DNA of 64,000 nt, taken from Viscum album. Taxonomy: Eukaryota > Streptophyta > Magnoliopsida > Santalales > Viscaceae. The stretch lies in contig OY728143.1 of NCBI GenBank assembly GCA_963277665.1, positions 539,992,394 to 540,056,393 on the forward strand, read 5' to 3'. The stretch's first letter is position 1; each line of letters begins with the position of its first letter. The translations under genes were made by a program, and so were the position numbers. Below the pieces are notes generated by a model. That model ran no database searches, had not been told where the DNA came from, and saw only the letters and a program-made list of their open reading frames with translations. Shown here piece after piece: positions 27,196-39,600 of the stretch.

Positions 27196-27599
27196 ATCCT
27201 ATTTCTATCTACATTGTTAAGGAATTGAAAATATTTCCTCATAAAAGTTATCCTTTATAAATAGGGATTTAAAAATTTTACTTGTTGTCGATGGTTATTA
27301 CCTAAATTATTTTACAATGAGTAATGTGGTAACAACTGGATTTTACTGAATATTAGACCATAGAAACATTGATATCCACTGGACATGAACATCCTAGATT
27401 TTTTGATGTTGGGGATAATAATATTCCTTTTAGAGTAATAATGATGGTACATGTTATGTTGATAGATGAATGATAAGAAATTAAAATAAGACACACATAC
27501 ATGAATGTTAAGGTGTGAAAAGGATATATCCAGACCATAAATTGTTAACTCTGGTGGTCAGGGATGAAAATATTTGTTTTAGAGTTTTCCTCTTGATTC

Positions 27600-28170
27600 C
27601 TTCACAACACCAATGGAAGGATGTAAAACATGTTCCAATGGGTTTATTACAACCCATTTAGGTTATAGATCCAAATTTGGATGGGGTAACTAGGTATTTG
27701 AATATGGGATTACGAAATAAATCAATGTAACATGATTTCATCTTGGATTTTATAGACTAGTCTTCATATCTACCCACATTCTAGAAATATAAGAAAAGAG
27801 TTTTAGTAGGAATAATGGGGCACCAAATTGTGAAATAGATATTATGTCTCCAAAGTGTTCCCTGATTTAATTTTTTAATCATTTTTCTCACTTCACATCT
27901 TTCTTATTGAAGGTATTAAAAATATTATTTGGTTATCAGTTGTGTTTGATCATGGCTCTTTACCAAACACTAATGACCAGACTGAATACACTACTTAAAC
28001 TTTTGATGAAATGTTGTGAGACTGTATGCTTGTCCATTATCATATTTGGTATTATAACCTACCACTACATGATCTTCCTTATAATTACAACTAAATTACA
28101 CCATTGGTATAAATAATTTCAAGCCTCATTTAGGAAAGACTACAGGTCACCACTATGCTGGATCGACTAA
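27600..28170 (+). pseudogene. Element B integrase, zinc-binding end and catalytic core
   Basis: This is the remnant of the enzyme that inserted the element DNA. From 27,614 one frame gives H-V-P-M-G-L-L-Q-P-I, matching the H-Q-R-P-A-G-L-L-Q-P-L block that links the zinc-binding domain to the core. From 27,963 another frame gives P-N-T-N-D-Q-T-E-Y-T-T, matching H-P-Q-T-D-G-Q-S-E-R-T, and then D-E-M-L, Y-N-L-P-L-H-D-L-P-Y-N-Y-N, corresponding to L-E-D-M-L and L-P-L-x-E-F-A-Y-N-N. The catalytic Glu codon of this core motif appears to survive (T-E-Y) amid several stops. The sequence between about 27,200 and 27,600 holds the spacer and zinc domain and is not clearly readable. Confidence 0.78.
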
Positions 28171-28249
28171 GAATAGTAATCACTAATGGTCCTAGAGTTT
28201 GTTTGAACTACTAAAGTAATGGTAATGATCCATCATGTGTTGAAGATGA

Positions 28250-28836
28250 TTACAAAATTTCTTCATTAATTCTATGTGGGATTATGAATTTGGCCCTTGG
28301 ATATTTATTATAGTGGATATGTCTTCCTGAGGGTCTTACATAAATATATGTTTTGGTGACGTGGATTAGGAGAAAAGATAAATCTATGATTGATTGATCC
28401 TCTTTATCTATTAAATATAAGTGTAAAGGTGAAATACCACCTAAAACTAAAAGAACAGTTAGATCTATCACATAACATCATCCATATGTCATTGTTGATG
28501 AAGTATATACATGACCCATAACATGTTATAAAATTGGGTGATATGGTCCTTGATGATGGGTATAACGTTGAAAATAATCTAAAAGAGACCAAGGTTTTAA
28601 ATAAGTGGAATATAAATGGGAAAAATATTCCATTAGTGTGTTTATAGTGGATGCACCAAATCCTAAGAACAATATTCATGAGAGGGAGTCCAAGATGTGT
28701 GATTTGTACTCAAATATTATTTATTTCCATTATGTGGAATTCTCATGATGTAACTCTCTATGTTTGGGGGAATGTACTATCATTGATTTATCTATGTATT
28801 ACTTTAGAATATTATAAGGACTATTATCAGATATAG
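28250..28836 (+). pseudogene. Element B integrase C-terminus and chromodomain-like tail
   Basis: This is the end of pol. Readable blocks in order are D-Y-E-F-G-P-W-I-F-I-I-V (family D-L-E-F-x-V-G-D-x-V-F-L-K-V), then from 28,441 L-K-L-K-E-Q-L with H-N-I-I-H-M-S-L-L-M-K-Y-I-H-D-P, and finally an open frame with I-M-W-N-S-H-D-V-T-L-Y-V-W, matching V-L-W-R-N-H-x-V-E-E-A-T-W-E. The middle block is the signature used here to place the element near Tekay/Del chromoviruses, whose C-terminal tail guides insertion. The frame ends 4 bases before the 3' LTR, right after the purine-rich 'ataggaag'. Confidence 0.82.
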
Positions 28837-28840
28837 GAAG

Positions 28841-31440
28841 TGAGACAACATGATATTTCAAGTTCCAGTGATCCTAGAATTGAATATTAAAATATATTAA
28901 CTATAAGTCATGTTTTTTTCCTATAAAAGTGGAATAAATCATGAATGACATATCCGATTATAAATCAAAGACCACCATTGAGTTCATATCATGGTTTTTA
29001 CCATTATATTGACATGATCTATGTTGGTGTTAGGTGTTGTTCATGACTTCTATATGTGATGTATATTTAAATTAATATAATTATACATATTTAATTATTT
29101 AAATTATAAAATTAAATATATCATATCATATTTATATATACACACATATATGTTTGGTGGAAAATTTTCATGATTATTGGCATAACCAAGAAAATTTAGA
29201 TAGAGGGATAGAGGTGATCTTGATAGTTGAGGCTAGTCCAGATCAGGGATCATCACATAGTATGCAATAGTATACAAGGATCTAAAAAATAATAATGTAT
29301 CATTGTATTTATTGAATTATTATTTATTATTCGTAAGGTATGATATTGTTTATATAGATTTAACACCATCAAATTATTCCTACCACAAACAAGAATCAAA
29401 CAATAATCGAAATGAATCCAAGATCATTCCTATTATAGGTATGGGTGAGATTTATCAGGTATTTGGTATTTAATATGTTGATTATATTATATATATTTAT
29501 TAATTATTCATATTGAAATGAATCATTAGATGAATATAAATTTACTGGTTTATATTGTTTTTTTATTGTGAGTTTATTCATTAGTTATTTAGTTATTATT
29601 CACGAAAAATTCATTTGGACTACAGTTTGACGAAATACCCAATATTTGACCATTAGTCCACCATTCTTGGGCACAAGCGATCTTTACTATGGGTATGGTT
29701 CATGATCATGGATGAGATAGAGATGTGGTGAAAATGGAGGATGATCCAAGATGTATAAAAACAAACTTTCATCATAAATTGATGGTGCGACTGTAGAAGG
29801 TGTGCATGAGAATTTCCACATATGTTTCTATGGATGAATTCTATAGAATAGAGGCACCACGTATCAAATATCCATGGATCCTTGATTTCCTAGTATTTTT
29901 TTTGATTCAAACGGTGTGGAAGATGCTAATTAGAATAAACCATGGGCTCAATAAAATCCATTACTACAAAAAATATGATTATAAATTACTTTCTCTATAG
30001 AACCCATTAAGATATGACTATATATTCAATTGAAGGTTAGGGAGCACGCAATGTTTCATTACTTACATAAGTAGTGTGAACCATGTCAATATAGATTAGA
30101 ATGTACATGGTGTACTCACCCTGGATTCTAAATGGAATTACACAACATGTAGGGAACTCCGTGTGACATATATACCCTAACTAATAACATAGAATTTACA
30201 TAGTGTACATGTTTTGGAGACCATTATACCCCATAAGCTATGTTTATTATGCCACATTCAACGAACATGGACATGGGCATGGTCATGGGTCATTATGTTT
30301 TAGTAGGACCCAGTACTTATGTGACACACTATGTAATCACAATATATATTGTGTACCATCTCTAATAAGACTTTGATCTATTTTCTTCTATATATTGTTA
30401 ATGTTTTATTTGGGTTTATCTCCTTGATCCTTCCATGAGGGATGTTATGTAATAATTCCTTATGCATAGGATGGTGATCCAAACTGATGATTATTTGCCT
30501 CAAATAGAATTGTTGGAATCATTTCATGATGCCCAAATTGATATCATCTATCATCATCATTTTCAATAGATGGTGTTCTTAGTATCATCATGACATAAAA
30601 TACACATGAATTCATTCCATGATTTTAATGTGAACACCATGTTGTTTTATATTATTTCCAATTTATATTATTTTGGTCCCCATGTATTCATAATTATCAT
30701 ATGATTTCTTATATATACTTATTCTGGTAAGTTTTGAAGAGAATGAAATACTAGATGAACACCATCATTGTAATATGACTTATGTAGTTTATTCATGAGT
30801 GTGATTATTATAGGGAACCTTCAAACAATAATTCAATGATAGCATTATGGTTTTAGATTTCCTTGAGAATTTGTGTCTAATATGAGTATAATTGTGTTTC
30901 TTTGTTAGGAACTTTGTTGAATTATACTTCTGTTTGTATTACTATTATTATTGATTCTATATTCATAGATATTTGTAGGTTTCTTATTGATTATTGTTAT
31001 ACTAACCACTAAATGTGATTTTCCAACATGTGTCGGTAAATTTTTAGGAAAATGTCCATTTGACGGTAACCTAGATTGAAAAGGGAGATGAAGAACATAG
31101 TGATATAGAAATAATAAAGGGTGGTCTAGTTGCTTCCTTTATAGATTTTTTAGCCGACACCTTAGGTTGGACTTGATTCTAGTTTCTATGGTCGGTATTA
31201 TTTTTTTCCACTCCTTTCCAATAATTTTTATTATATTTTTATGGGGAGAGATTTTATTTACTCATGCATAGTTGTAATTTGTTTTATTTTTTAGCATTTT
31301 ATGAGTATGGTTATCTATCTAAATATACATGTATATTAGACTATGGGCTCCCAATTATGTTTCATGCATACTTAGTGATGGTTTATATCCCCTTTCCTAT
31401 TGGATTTGGGATTCGTGTAGTTGTTGTTTGGGCCCCGTAG
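28841..31440 (+). repeat. Element B 3' LTR
   Basis: It starts TGAGACAACA directly after a purine-rich stretch and is collinear over ~2.6 kb with the 5' LTR of B. It ends at 'gtttgggccccgta', the counterpart of 'gtattgggctcgttca'. Beyond it the broken LTR of element A resumes. The AT-rich block at about 29,040-29,150 aligns with about 21,510-21,590. Short open frames inside it (for example about 29,800-30,000) are not genes. Confidence 0.76.
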
Positions 31441-32304
31441 TTTTTGGTCCTAACATCTTTCAACCAAAATATATGAGAAATTGTTTTTATATTTAAAAAG
31501 GAATCTAGTTGAATTATTCATAAAATAAACCAATTTTCAACAATGTATAAAATCAAAGAATAATTTTTTTAATTATTACTTGTTTTATTCAAATATACTA
31601 TAAATGGATTATTTACTAAATATCAATTTTATATTACATTCATGGTGGGAGCCTACTTGGATTCATAGCTCAATCCCTGCTTTTATGGGTTGGTGTTTAC
31701 ATCCTTCTTGTTATTGTATTGGAGATAATTTTATCTTCATCATCCATTATGATTTCATGTGCCATTGAATTTGTGTAGGTGACCTAGGACACATTTGGAG
31801 ATTAATTATCATAAGTGGATTGGTATTGGTTTTTTTATTTATTTACTTACATTTTTGTGTCACATAATTATTACTTGTTATAGTTGTATTGTTTTATTTA
31901 TCTTATGATGTTTATATTGATATCATTATGGTGTTGTTCACTTTTATTTGGTAGTAATAATTCTAATATTTTATTCCTGATGTTTTGGAGGAAGTGTACA
32001 TACTATGGGGATTGTAAATACCATTGTTTTAATGTTGAATCAGATAAAACATAAGTTTATATGGTACTCCAGGTCATTTGATTATAAATTATCATTAATA
32101 ATAAATTATTATTTTACAAATACTATAATTAAATAAATTAAACATATGTGTGATATAATAATACATAGAAAAATTTATAATAAAAATTTCAAATCATAAT
32201 ACAAAGATTAAATGGTTTACATAATATATTAATAACTCATTTTATAATGAAATATGTCACTCTTTGTGTGTTTTATAATATTTGAGTATATGTTGAACAT
32301 TTAG
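31441..32304 (+). repeat. Element A 3' LTR, right part
   Basis: This is collinear with about 15,580-16,403 of the 5' LTR of element A and not with any part of element B. A matched run is 'ggtttacataatatatt' near 32,215 with 'gttgttacataaaataa' near 16,308, followed in both by 'aatgaaatat' and a terminal '...tttag/...cttaag'. It is the second half of the LTR that element B broke. Confidence 0.68.
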
Positions 32305-32715
32305 TAAAACTATTAATTCTATCTATTAGATTTATTTGACGTTAAATACTAAATTTTGAAAATGGATAATCAATTGTTTTCAAAATGTATCAAAATAATT
32401 CAAATTATTTTTCTATGTTTTTGGATATGTGAATAACTTTTTAAACAAAAACAATATATTTAGAATGATAATATCCACGTTCAATTATATCAGTTATACT
32501 ATATCAGAATAACATGTAGATAAATCCTAAATCTCATAGATGGATAATAATTTATTACATTAATTTGTTATTAATATTTTATAACATACAATTGATTTTG
32601 GGCATGTCATTTTTGTTTTGAGATAAATTTCAGTTAAAAAAAACACATCAGGTAACGTCTGACAAAAAAAACAAATCAGTGCACTAGTTACTATTAAATT
32701 TAAATCATGTTTAAG
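32305..32715. other. AT-rich spacer right of element A
   Basis: No coding or repeat structure was recognised. It is simply AT-rich flanking DNA between the end of element A and a fossil coding stretch. Confidence 0.5.
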
Positions 32716-33621
32716 TTGGCAATAGATAACCTATACCCACTAATTGTGGAGGGTTCAAAAACCTCAAATCTAGATGTTATTCAACTAGATCTCAAATGAG
32801 ATGGTATGTTTTTCAAACCAATTTATCTAGATGATATGATCATAGACATCCATAGTATCCATGTTTCTAAAAAGGATCATGTTGTCTTCCAAGGACAACA
32901 TGTGGTACCAATATCAACCCCTAGTTCTAAATGGATTCTTCACCACTCTATATGTCAGTAATTTTATGGTTTGTTCACCCAAGGATAACCATCAATCTCA
33001 TTGACTATATCATTAAAGAATAATATTTTTACTAAATCATTTGATGATTAGACCAATAGTAAAATGAAATGAAATTATTTGTTACATTGATGATGCTGAT
33101 ATAGAGAGGTTTTTTTCAAGATCTAGATTATATTACTATTTATTTCCCTTTCAACACCTTCAATGTTCATTTGACCTTTACATGAATATATATATATATC
33201 CTCCATGGTGATTTTATTATGGAATCATTAGTTGCATTAAACCTTAAGGAATACTGCTCTAATATATTGTATATATAGTCTTTTGGTTTTTCTATGTATT
33301 AATCATAAGAAATCTACTTCTAAACATCCTATAACGGAATGCAAAGGTTTACAGATGGATCTCTCAGGGCCCAAAATTGATGTATTGTCGATTATGGTTA
33401 ATTGTCAATATAAGTGTTTCCAACAATTTTAGTTTGAATCTTGGTTAGACATATAATTTATGTTTTATATTAATAGATATTATCATGATACCCTTTATCA
33501 AATGGTTTTAGGTGGTTAGTATTATGAATATTTAATGTATCTGATTAACAATGTAGGGATGAGAGATGCTGATCAGCATTATAAAAATTTCTCCTCATGT
33601 AAACACAACGTTTTTGTATAA
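32716..33621 (+). pseudogene. Fossil coding stretch, possibly Ty1/copia protease to integrase
   Basis: One frame is unusually open for DNA this AT-rich. The first 81 codons contain one stop, and the last 89 codons (from 33,352), in the same frame, contain three. Around 32,920 it reads T-P-S-S-K-W-I-L, like the W-I-L-D-S-G-A protease entry of copia elements with the active Asp lost. From 33,214 it reads L-L-W-N-H, C-I-N-H-K-K-S-T-S-K-H-P, then G-L-Q-M-D-L-S-G-P, which resembles the copia series L-W-H, C-x-x-C-x-x-x-K-x-x-R-x-x-F, L-x-H-x-D-L-x-G-P at the start of integrase, with plausible spacing. The long frame also contains Y-L-D-D at 32,827, which I do not think is an RT box. No LTRs or RT were found for it. 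The copia call is tentative, but that the frame was once coding is more secure. Confidence 0.42.
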
Positions 33622-36600
33622 GGATATAAGATTGTATATATTGTATGTACTTGTATATTTATAGAATCATAAATATGATGTGTTTGATGTTACTTTGTAG
33701 TAACATAGTTTCATTGAATGAAATCCGATTTTTAAGGAATAAGGTATAAATCTATTTGATGAGTCATGATGGGAGAGGTTTTGAACAATTTATCCTCTTT
33801 AATATATTATAGTGATCTTGAAATATTACTATTTATATAAACACTACTAAATAAATGGATACACTGCTATTTTATTATAAATTAAGATAATCAAATATTC
33901 ATTCCCCCTGATGGGTGATCAATATACCTAAAAATTTCTCTTTAAATTAGATATCAATCAAATGTGAATCCATCAATATTTTCCATATGGAATGTCATAT
34001 TCACTAGGAGAATTTATTTTATACATACTAGATAAACTATATATGTTATTACAGAAATCATGAATGGATGTTTTGATGAATCATAAAATTTAAGGAATGA
34101 TTACCTTAACATAACTCCCTATGCATTCATTATCTTGGAATTTTTCTATATTTCATATAGATTTAGGGTTGATAGTTCCCTAAAAAATTAAATAGTATTT
34201 ATAAAAAAATTTGGGATAATTTTTTATACAACTATTTTCTCATACTCTTTAGGCTGTCTTTATAAAATATATTCCAAAGGTGGTTGTTCTTCTATGCTAT
34301 GATCAAGGAAATCAATTTAAAAATTACAATAATTATTATATGAAAAAGATAAAGAGGGTTAAACAATATAGGGGTCATAGGAGAAGGAAAAACATTATTC
34401 TTAAACCTCTCTAAAAAAGATCTATGCCTTTATAGAGGCTACATTTAATTAATTATACATTATCCTAATTTTATTGACATATTCTAAAAATTAAATTAAA
34501 GATGATATGTTTTATGAAGACGTATTCTACATTTGTATAAAAGAAAATCGCAAATAAGAATCATTTCCCACTATTAAATTTTAATTATTATTGGTGGAGT
34601 AATGCATGGTTATTTTATATTCCATTTAGGGGAAATGAATATGAAAATATAAGTATTATTTATCACATCGAAAATAATTATTGAAAAAGTCAAATGGGAT
34701 GGAAGTTGTTTAAAGGATCATTTGATTTAGTCTTAGTGTTGTTTAATAAGGCTATATTCTATTTTTTTGGGAGGATGGTGGATAGATAGCTAAATTTGAA
34801 TTTGAATTCCCTTATTTTCACCAATAAACTAACATACATGAATGAAGGATTTGAGAAATCTTCATAGAGGAATGACAATGAAAAACAATATGTTGGAAAT
34901 GAATTATCCCTGTAAGATACCATTATGGTGGAGTAGATACATGACCCATAGGACCTTATGAAACAAGAAAATTGTTTTTATTCCAATAATTGGAATGTTA
35001 TTTTCTATAAGTCGGTTTATTCGATTACAATCAACAATTTATTAGTGGTATTGAATAATGTATTTAGATATATATAATGTGATATAAATCTACACATTAA
35101 CCTTGTTGTTAAAAATATTTATTGAAATATATATCTCTCTAATGATTGATAAAAACATATAGATATTGATGTTTTATTTCATAATGTATTCTTGAAAATA
35201 TTATTTTGATTATGATGGGAGATTAATGTTTCCCTTAATCATTATTTTATATATTTTTTGTGATATTTTGGGATTTTTTTAAAAGTATGTGTTGAAATTT
35301 TAAATTTCTTATTCTATGAGATCCCAATAAACCTCTGGTTCCTAGAAATTAGTAACAAGGAAGTAGTAATCACACTAATATATTGGTAAAATATATTAGG
35401 TATCACATCATATATGGTCACATAGTTTTCCAGTCTTGTTAGAATATTTAATTATATGATTTCAATATTGTATTGGAATCCTAAAAATATATTTTCAATG
35501 ATCATGAAAATTATTATTATTTTTGGTAAATATTTTAATTCATATATAGATCATGTATTGGTACATTGGGAATGAAATAAAAATAAAGGGTCATCACATG
35601 ATCTCAATATGATTTAGAATACAAAGAATTACCTTTTATCCCATCAAGGACATAAAAAGAATTGAAGTTATAAAAAAAGAACAATTTTACAAAAAATGAA
35701 GTTTGAAATTATAATGTATACATAGATAAGATAAAAATGTAATTTAGTAGGAACAGGGATAACACCATTTTATTTATTTAAGTTAAAATTCATAATATCA
35801 AATATCCTAAAATTAAAATTAATTTTGAATACCAAAAAATCATAAACATAACATCGATATTACATGCAAGGATAACATGAAAATACATTAAATAAAACAT
35901 TCCAAAAAATTTGAACTTTCCATTAATGACACGTAACATGATATCTTGTTATTTCCATTAAGGGCATATTTCAATAAAATATTAATGAGTGGAAAGGCAT
36001 ACAAAAAATTGAAAAACCAATTATCAAATGAGTCCTACCAATGAATTCATGGTAAAAATAATGTGGGGCCCCAATCATCACATAATTTTGTACAATTAAT
36101 TCACTATAAAAATGAAATAAATATCAATGAAATTAATACTTCGCTTAACTTGATAGTCAATAAATATAAATAACATAAAATTAAATATTTGAGATTCCAA
36201 TACGTTCACCATTGAATAAAAGGAATAGCATGATCATAATTCATACATAAAAATAAGTTGGATTGTAACATTAGATAATAACCTTAGTATAACATGAGAA
36301 TCATTAAATGATATTTATATTGGAAAAAAATTATTTTAAATTTTATTGGAAAACATAATTTTGAAAAAGAAATAAGTAGCATCCATTTTTTAAAATTATT
36401 TAAAACTAATTAAATATTTTTTTTAAACAAAATTCAATGAGGCTAATTTTTTTATTATCCTTTATAATAAAAATTTGACATAGAAATAATAATTAAAAAA
36501 TTATATTATCAATAAATAATATCACTGAAAATACAAAATACACTAAATACATATTTCTTATCAACATATACATTAAAAATATTTATTTCATATCAATAAT

Positions 36601-39600
36601 TATTATATAAATAATACATTAAATTAGGATAATTATTCCAATTTTTTTAATTTAATTAAATATTAAAATCATTATATATTAAAATCATTTTGTTAAACAG
36701 TCTATCTCATGAAGGATATATTCATAAATAATAATTCACATTGATATTTAAGAATCTCTTATGAAATTAATTTATATTAAATTGAATTCTCTTGAAAGAG
36801 ACAACATGAAATGGGACTATCAATTTGATGAATATAAAAAGACTCATGATATAATATTTCAAAGAGGTCATTTATATACATAAAATAAATATATTAATGG
36901 TTAATATAAAATATGTCTCAATGAAGCAAATTTGAACTGAGAACTCATATGGGTTTTCTCCCATTTGAGAACATCTTGACAGATATAATATAAATTAGAA
37001 CATAAATTTACAATAAAAAATGAATCATTATAATGATCTAATATTTTAATATATGTTTTTCATATAACAATATAAAATATTTTTTATAGCATTCCCCGAA
37101 ATGAACTTTGAAATAAAACAAAACTAAAATTTTTTTGACCGATAAATACAAAGCCATTGAATTATTTGGTAATAAAGAGATTAACTAAATTATGATTTAT
37201 ATTAATTTATATATATTTTTATATATAAATTTTAGTTCATAAAATATTAAATAAATTATTATTATGATTTAATATATATTTTTTTTATACTAATATTTTT
37301 AATAATGAAAAGTAATTATATAGTTATTAATAAAATACCTAAAGAAAATATCATATTTATTTATGAATTTTATATTTATTATTGTTTTACGAAAATTAAT
37401 AAGATAAAAAAATAGTATATTGGAAATTTATTTCACAAATAAAAAAATTATCTCGTACAATTTATGGATTTTATTTAAAAGATAAAATATAAAATAATAA
37501 AAATTTAAATTTTTTAAAGTTTAATTTTTTATTTCATAATATCAATATTATCATAATATATATACATATATGCCAAAAATCTATTAATTATCAAAAAATA
37601 GTGAAACAAATTAAGTTTTTCTAATATTATTAATTTTGATGATAGTATCACATGATGGTTCTGGAATCCTTTTGACTAGAAATAATATATATTAATTATT
37701 TAAAAGATCTAATTTTAAATACTTGGGTAAATTTAAGAAATTAATTTATATAATTTTATAAATTTAAAATATATATGTAAATTATTTTTAAATTTTCTTA
37801 TTAATTATGTTTTAACATGGTAAAATTGTTTTTAATTTTTTCCACTATCAATGAAAGATTTTTTATAAAAAATAATAATAATAGTTGTATTTTAATCAAC
37901 AACATTGATAATTTCTTTTGATAAGTAAGCCTTATGAAAAAAAAATATCTTAAAAATTGTTTGTTTGATTGATTTACATGTGCTGACATTATGATAAATT
38001 TCCCAACACATAGAAATTCATTTTGATAAAAATTTAGTTATATTTCATAGAAAAAATCCTAATATCTTGAAAAGATATTTTTATATGAACTATAAATTTT
38101 ATATTAACTTAATTATTACTAATTACAATGATATTGTTGAAATAGTTATTTCAAATTTTTTATTTAGTTAAGGTGATAGATTTCCAATCGAGTTAAACAA
38201 AATATATCCTCTTAGTAATGGATATAATATTATGTGTGAAAACATAAAAAATATTTTTGAATCCTTTAAATCGTTAGTCAATAATATATAATTTTAATAA
38301 TCCATAATGTTAAATTTAACATGTTCCAACTAAAAAATTTTTTCACAAAAAATATATGAATTTCTTAATTAGTTTTATAGTATTGTGAAATTTAAATATA
38401 TTAAATGGTTGGAAAATATAGTTATTGAATATTAAAAATGTTTATATTGGATACTTTATATTTTTAATAATACATAAAATCACATTGGTAGAAATGTAGT
38501 TACCATGTATAAAAATAAATGAGTGAAATATAAAAATTAATGGTAAAATAACAATAAAAGCTATACAATTGGTTTTTAATGCTTTTTTGAGACAATATAG
38601 ACAAATATAAATTCCACAATCTTTTATTTGAATTATTAGGAGTTTTTTATCATGAAATTATATCATGCAATTATTAAAATATAAATTATGTTTCCAATAG
38701 TCCAATATTACATTATTACAAAAGGTGTCCAATTACATCGATTCAAACATAATCCTCTCAATAAAAATTTACATGGAAATATTCATAAATATATTTTTAT
38801 ATAATTCCATCATGCAGTTTAATATTTCTATTTAGACTAATTTACCAATATTTTTTCAATTCAATAGAGTTTCCCTAGGAAAAATCATGTCTTCAACGTA
38901 GGTATAACAACATCTATAATTTTTATAATTAACATTCTTCTTAAAAATAATACATATCTCTCAAAATAAAATGATATTATTATCATTATTACACTGTTTT
39001 GTTATTATATTTTCATAATATCTACAATTAATTCGCTATTACCCATTAATAAAGGAAAACAAATAATTACTGTTCTTAACAAACTACAACCCCCACAAAG
39101 TGATATCACATGTCTTTCATCACTATCAATCATGTTTGAAAAACTTATTTTATTGATGATTAAATATTATTTACAATATATAAATACTATTATTAAATTT
39201 AAAATTATAATATAAAGTATTACCCTCTCATATATTGAAAAATAGAATCATTAATAATGTGTATGTGAGAAATTCATCCTCAATAAGAAGTGAATTTAAT
39301 TTGTAATTAACGCCCATCATGGTTGTCCATATAATCACATTTAATATATAATGAAATTTTTTATTAAAATACTAATACTCTATATATTATGAAATAATTT
39401 TAAAACTCTTTTCACCATGTTCATCATATATAATTAGTTTCAATAAAAATAATGGAACAAACCCGAGTGATTGGAATAAGAGAAAATTAATATAAAAAAG
39501 GTCCAAATTAAAGTAGATAGACCCTATAAAATTAATATGAATGAATAATTTTATAACGAAAAAATATATATTGGACATGATTTAATTATATCGGAATATA

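Larger units (their letters stand above)
21290..31440 (+). mobile_element. Element B: complete but fossil Tekay/Del-like Ty3/gypsy retrotransposon, nested in A
   Basis: It is about 10.15 kb long, with two collinear LTRs of ~2.6 kb, a tRNA-Met primer site, and a 4.9-kb interior with gag, protease, RT, RNase H and integrase in Ty3/gypsy order. The clade call rests on the integrase C-terminus, where H-N-I-I-H-M-S-L-L-M-K-Y-I-H-D-P corresponds to the H-x-V-F-H-V-S-x-L-x-K-Y-x-x-D-P signature of Tekay/Del chromoviruses, followed by the A-T-W-E-type tail. Many stops and several frame shifts show that it is dead. It interrupts the 3' LTR of element A, so it is the younger of the two. A 5-bp target duplication is not convincing (gttaa on the left, gtttt on the right). 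Confidence 0.85.
13797..32304 (+). mobile_element. Element A: internally deleted Tekay-like Ty3/gypsy retrotransposon, split by element B
   Basis: Two collinear LTR copies flank a ~3-kb interior. The left copy is continuous. The right copy runs from 19,376 to 21,289, is interrupted by element B, and resumes at about 31,441-32,304. Proof of the split is that left-LTR sequence around 14,000-15,450 matches 19,500-20,960, while left-LTR sequence around 15,630-16,400 matches 31,490-32,300. The interior keeps a gag fragment and the integrase C-terminal region. Protease, RT, RNase H and the integrase core were not found. The integrase tail ends with the Y-P-Y-F motif typical of Tekay/Del chromoviruses. 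Both ends are diverged and no clear target duplication is visible. Every coding piece contains stops. Confidence 0.78.

Noticed and set aside
21285..31445. Five-base target duplication of element B (gttaa versus gtttt)
   Set aside because: Only three of five bases agree and the right border is uncertain by several bases, so it was not called as a feature.
32827..32838. Y-L-D-D motif as a reverse-transcriptase catalytic box
   Set aside because: Flanking residues do not fit RT palm blocks, and neighbouring motifs point to protease and integrase. A Y-I-D-D at about 33,078 in another frame is equally isolated.
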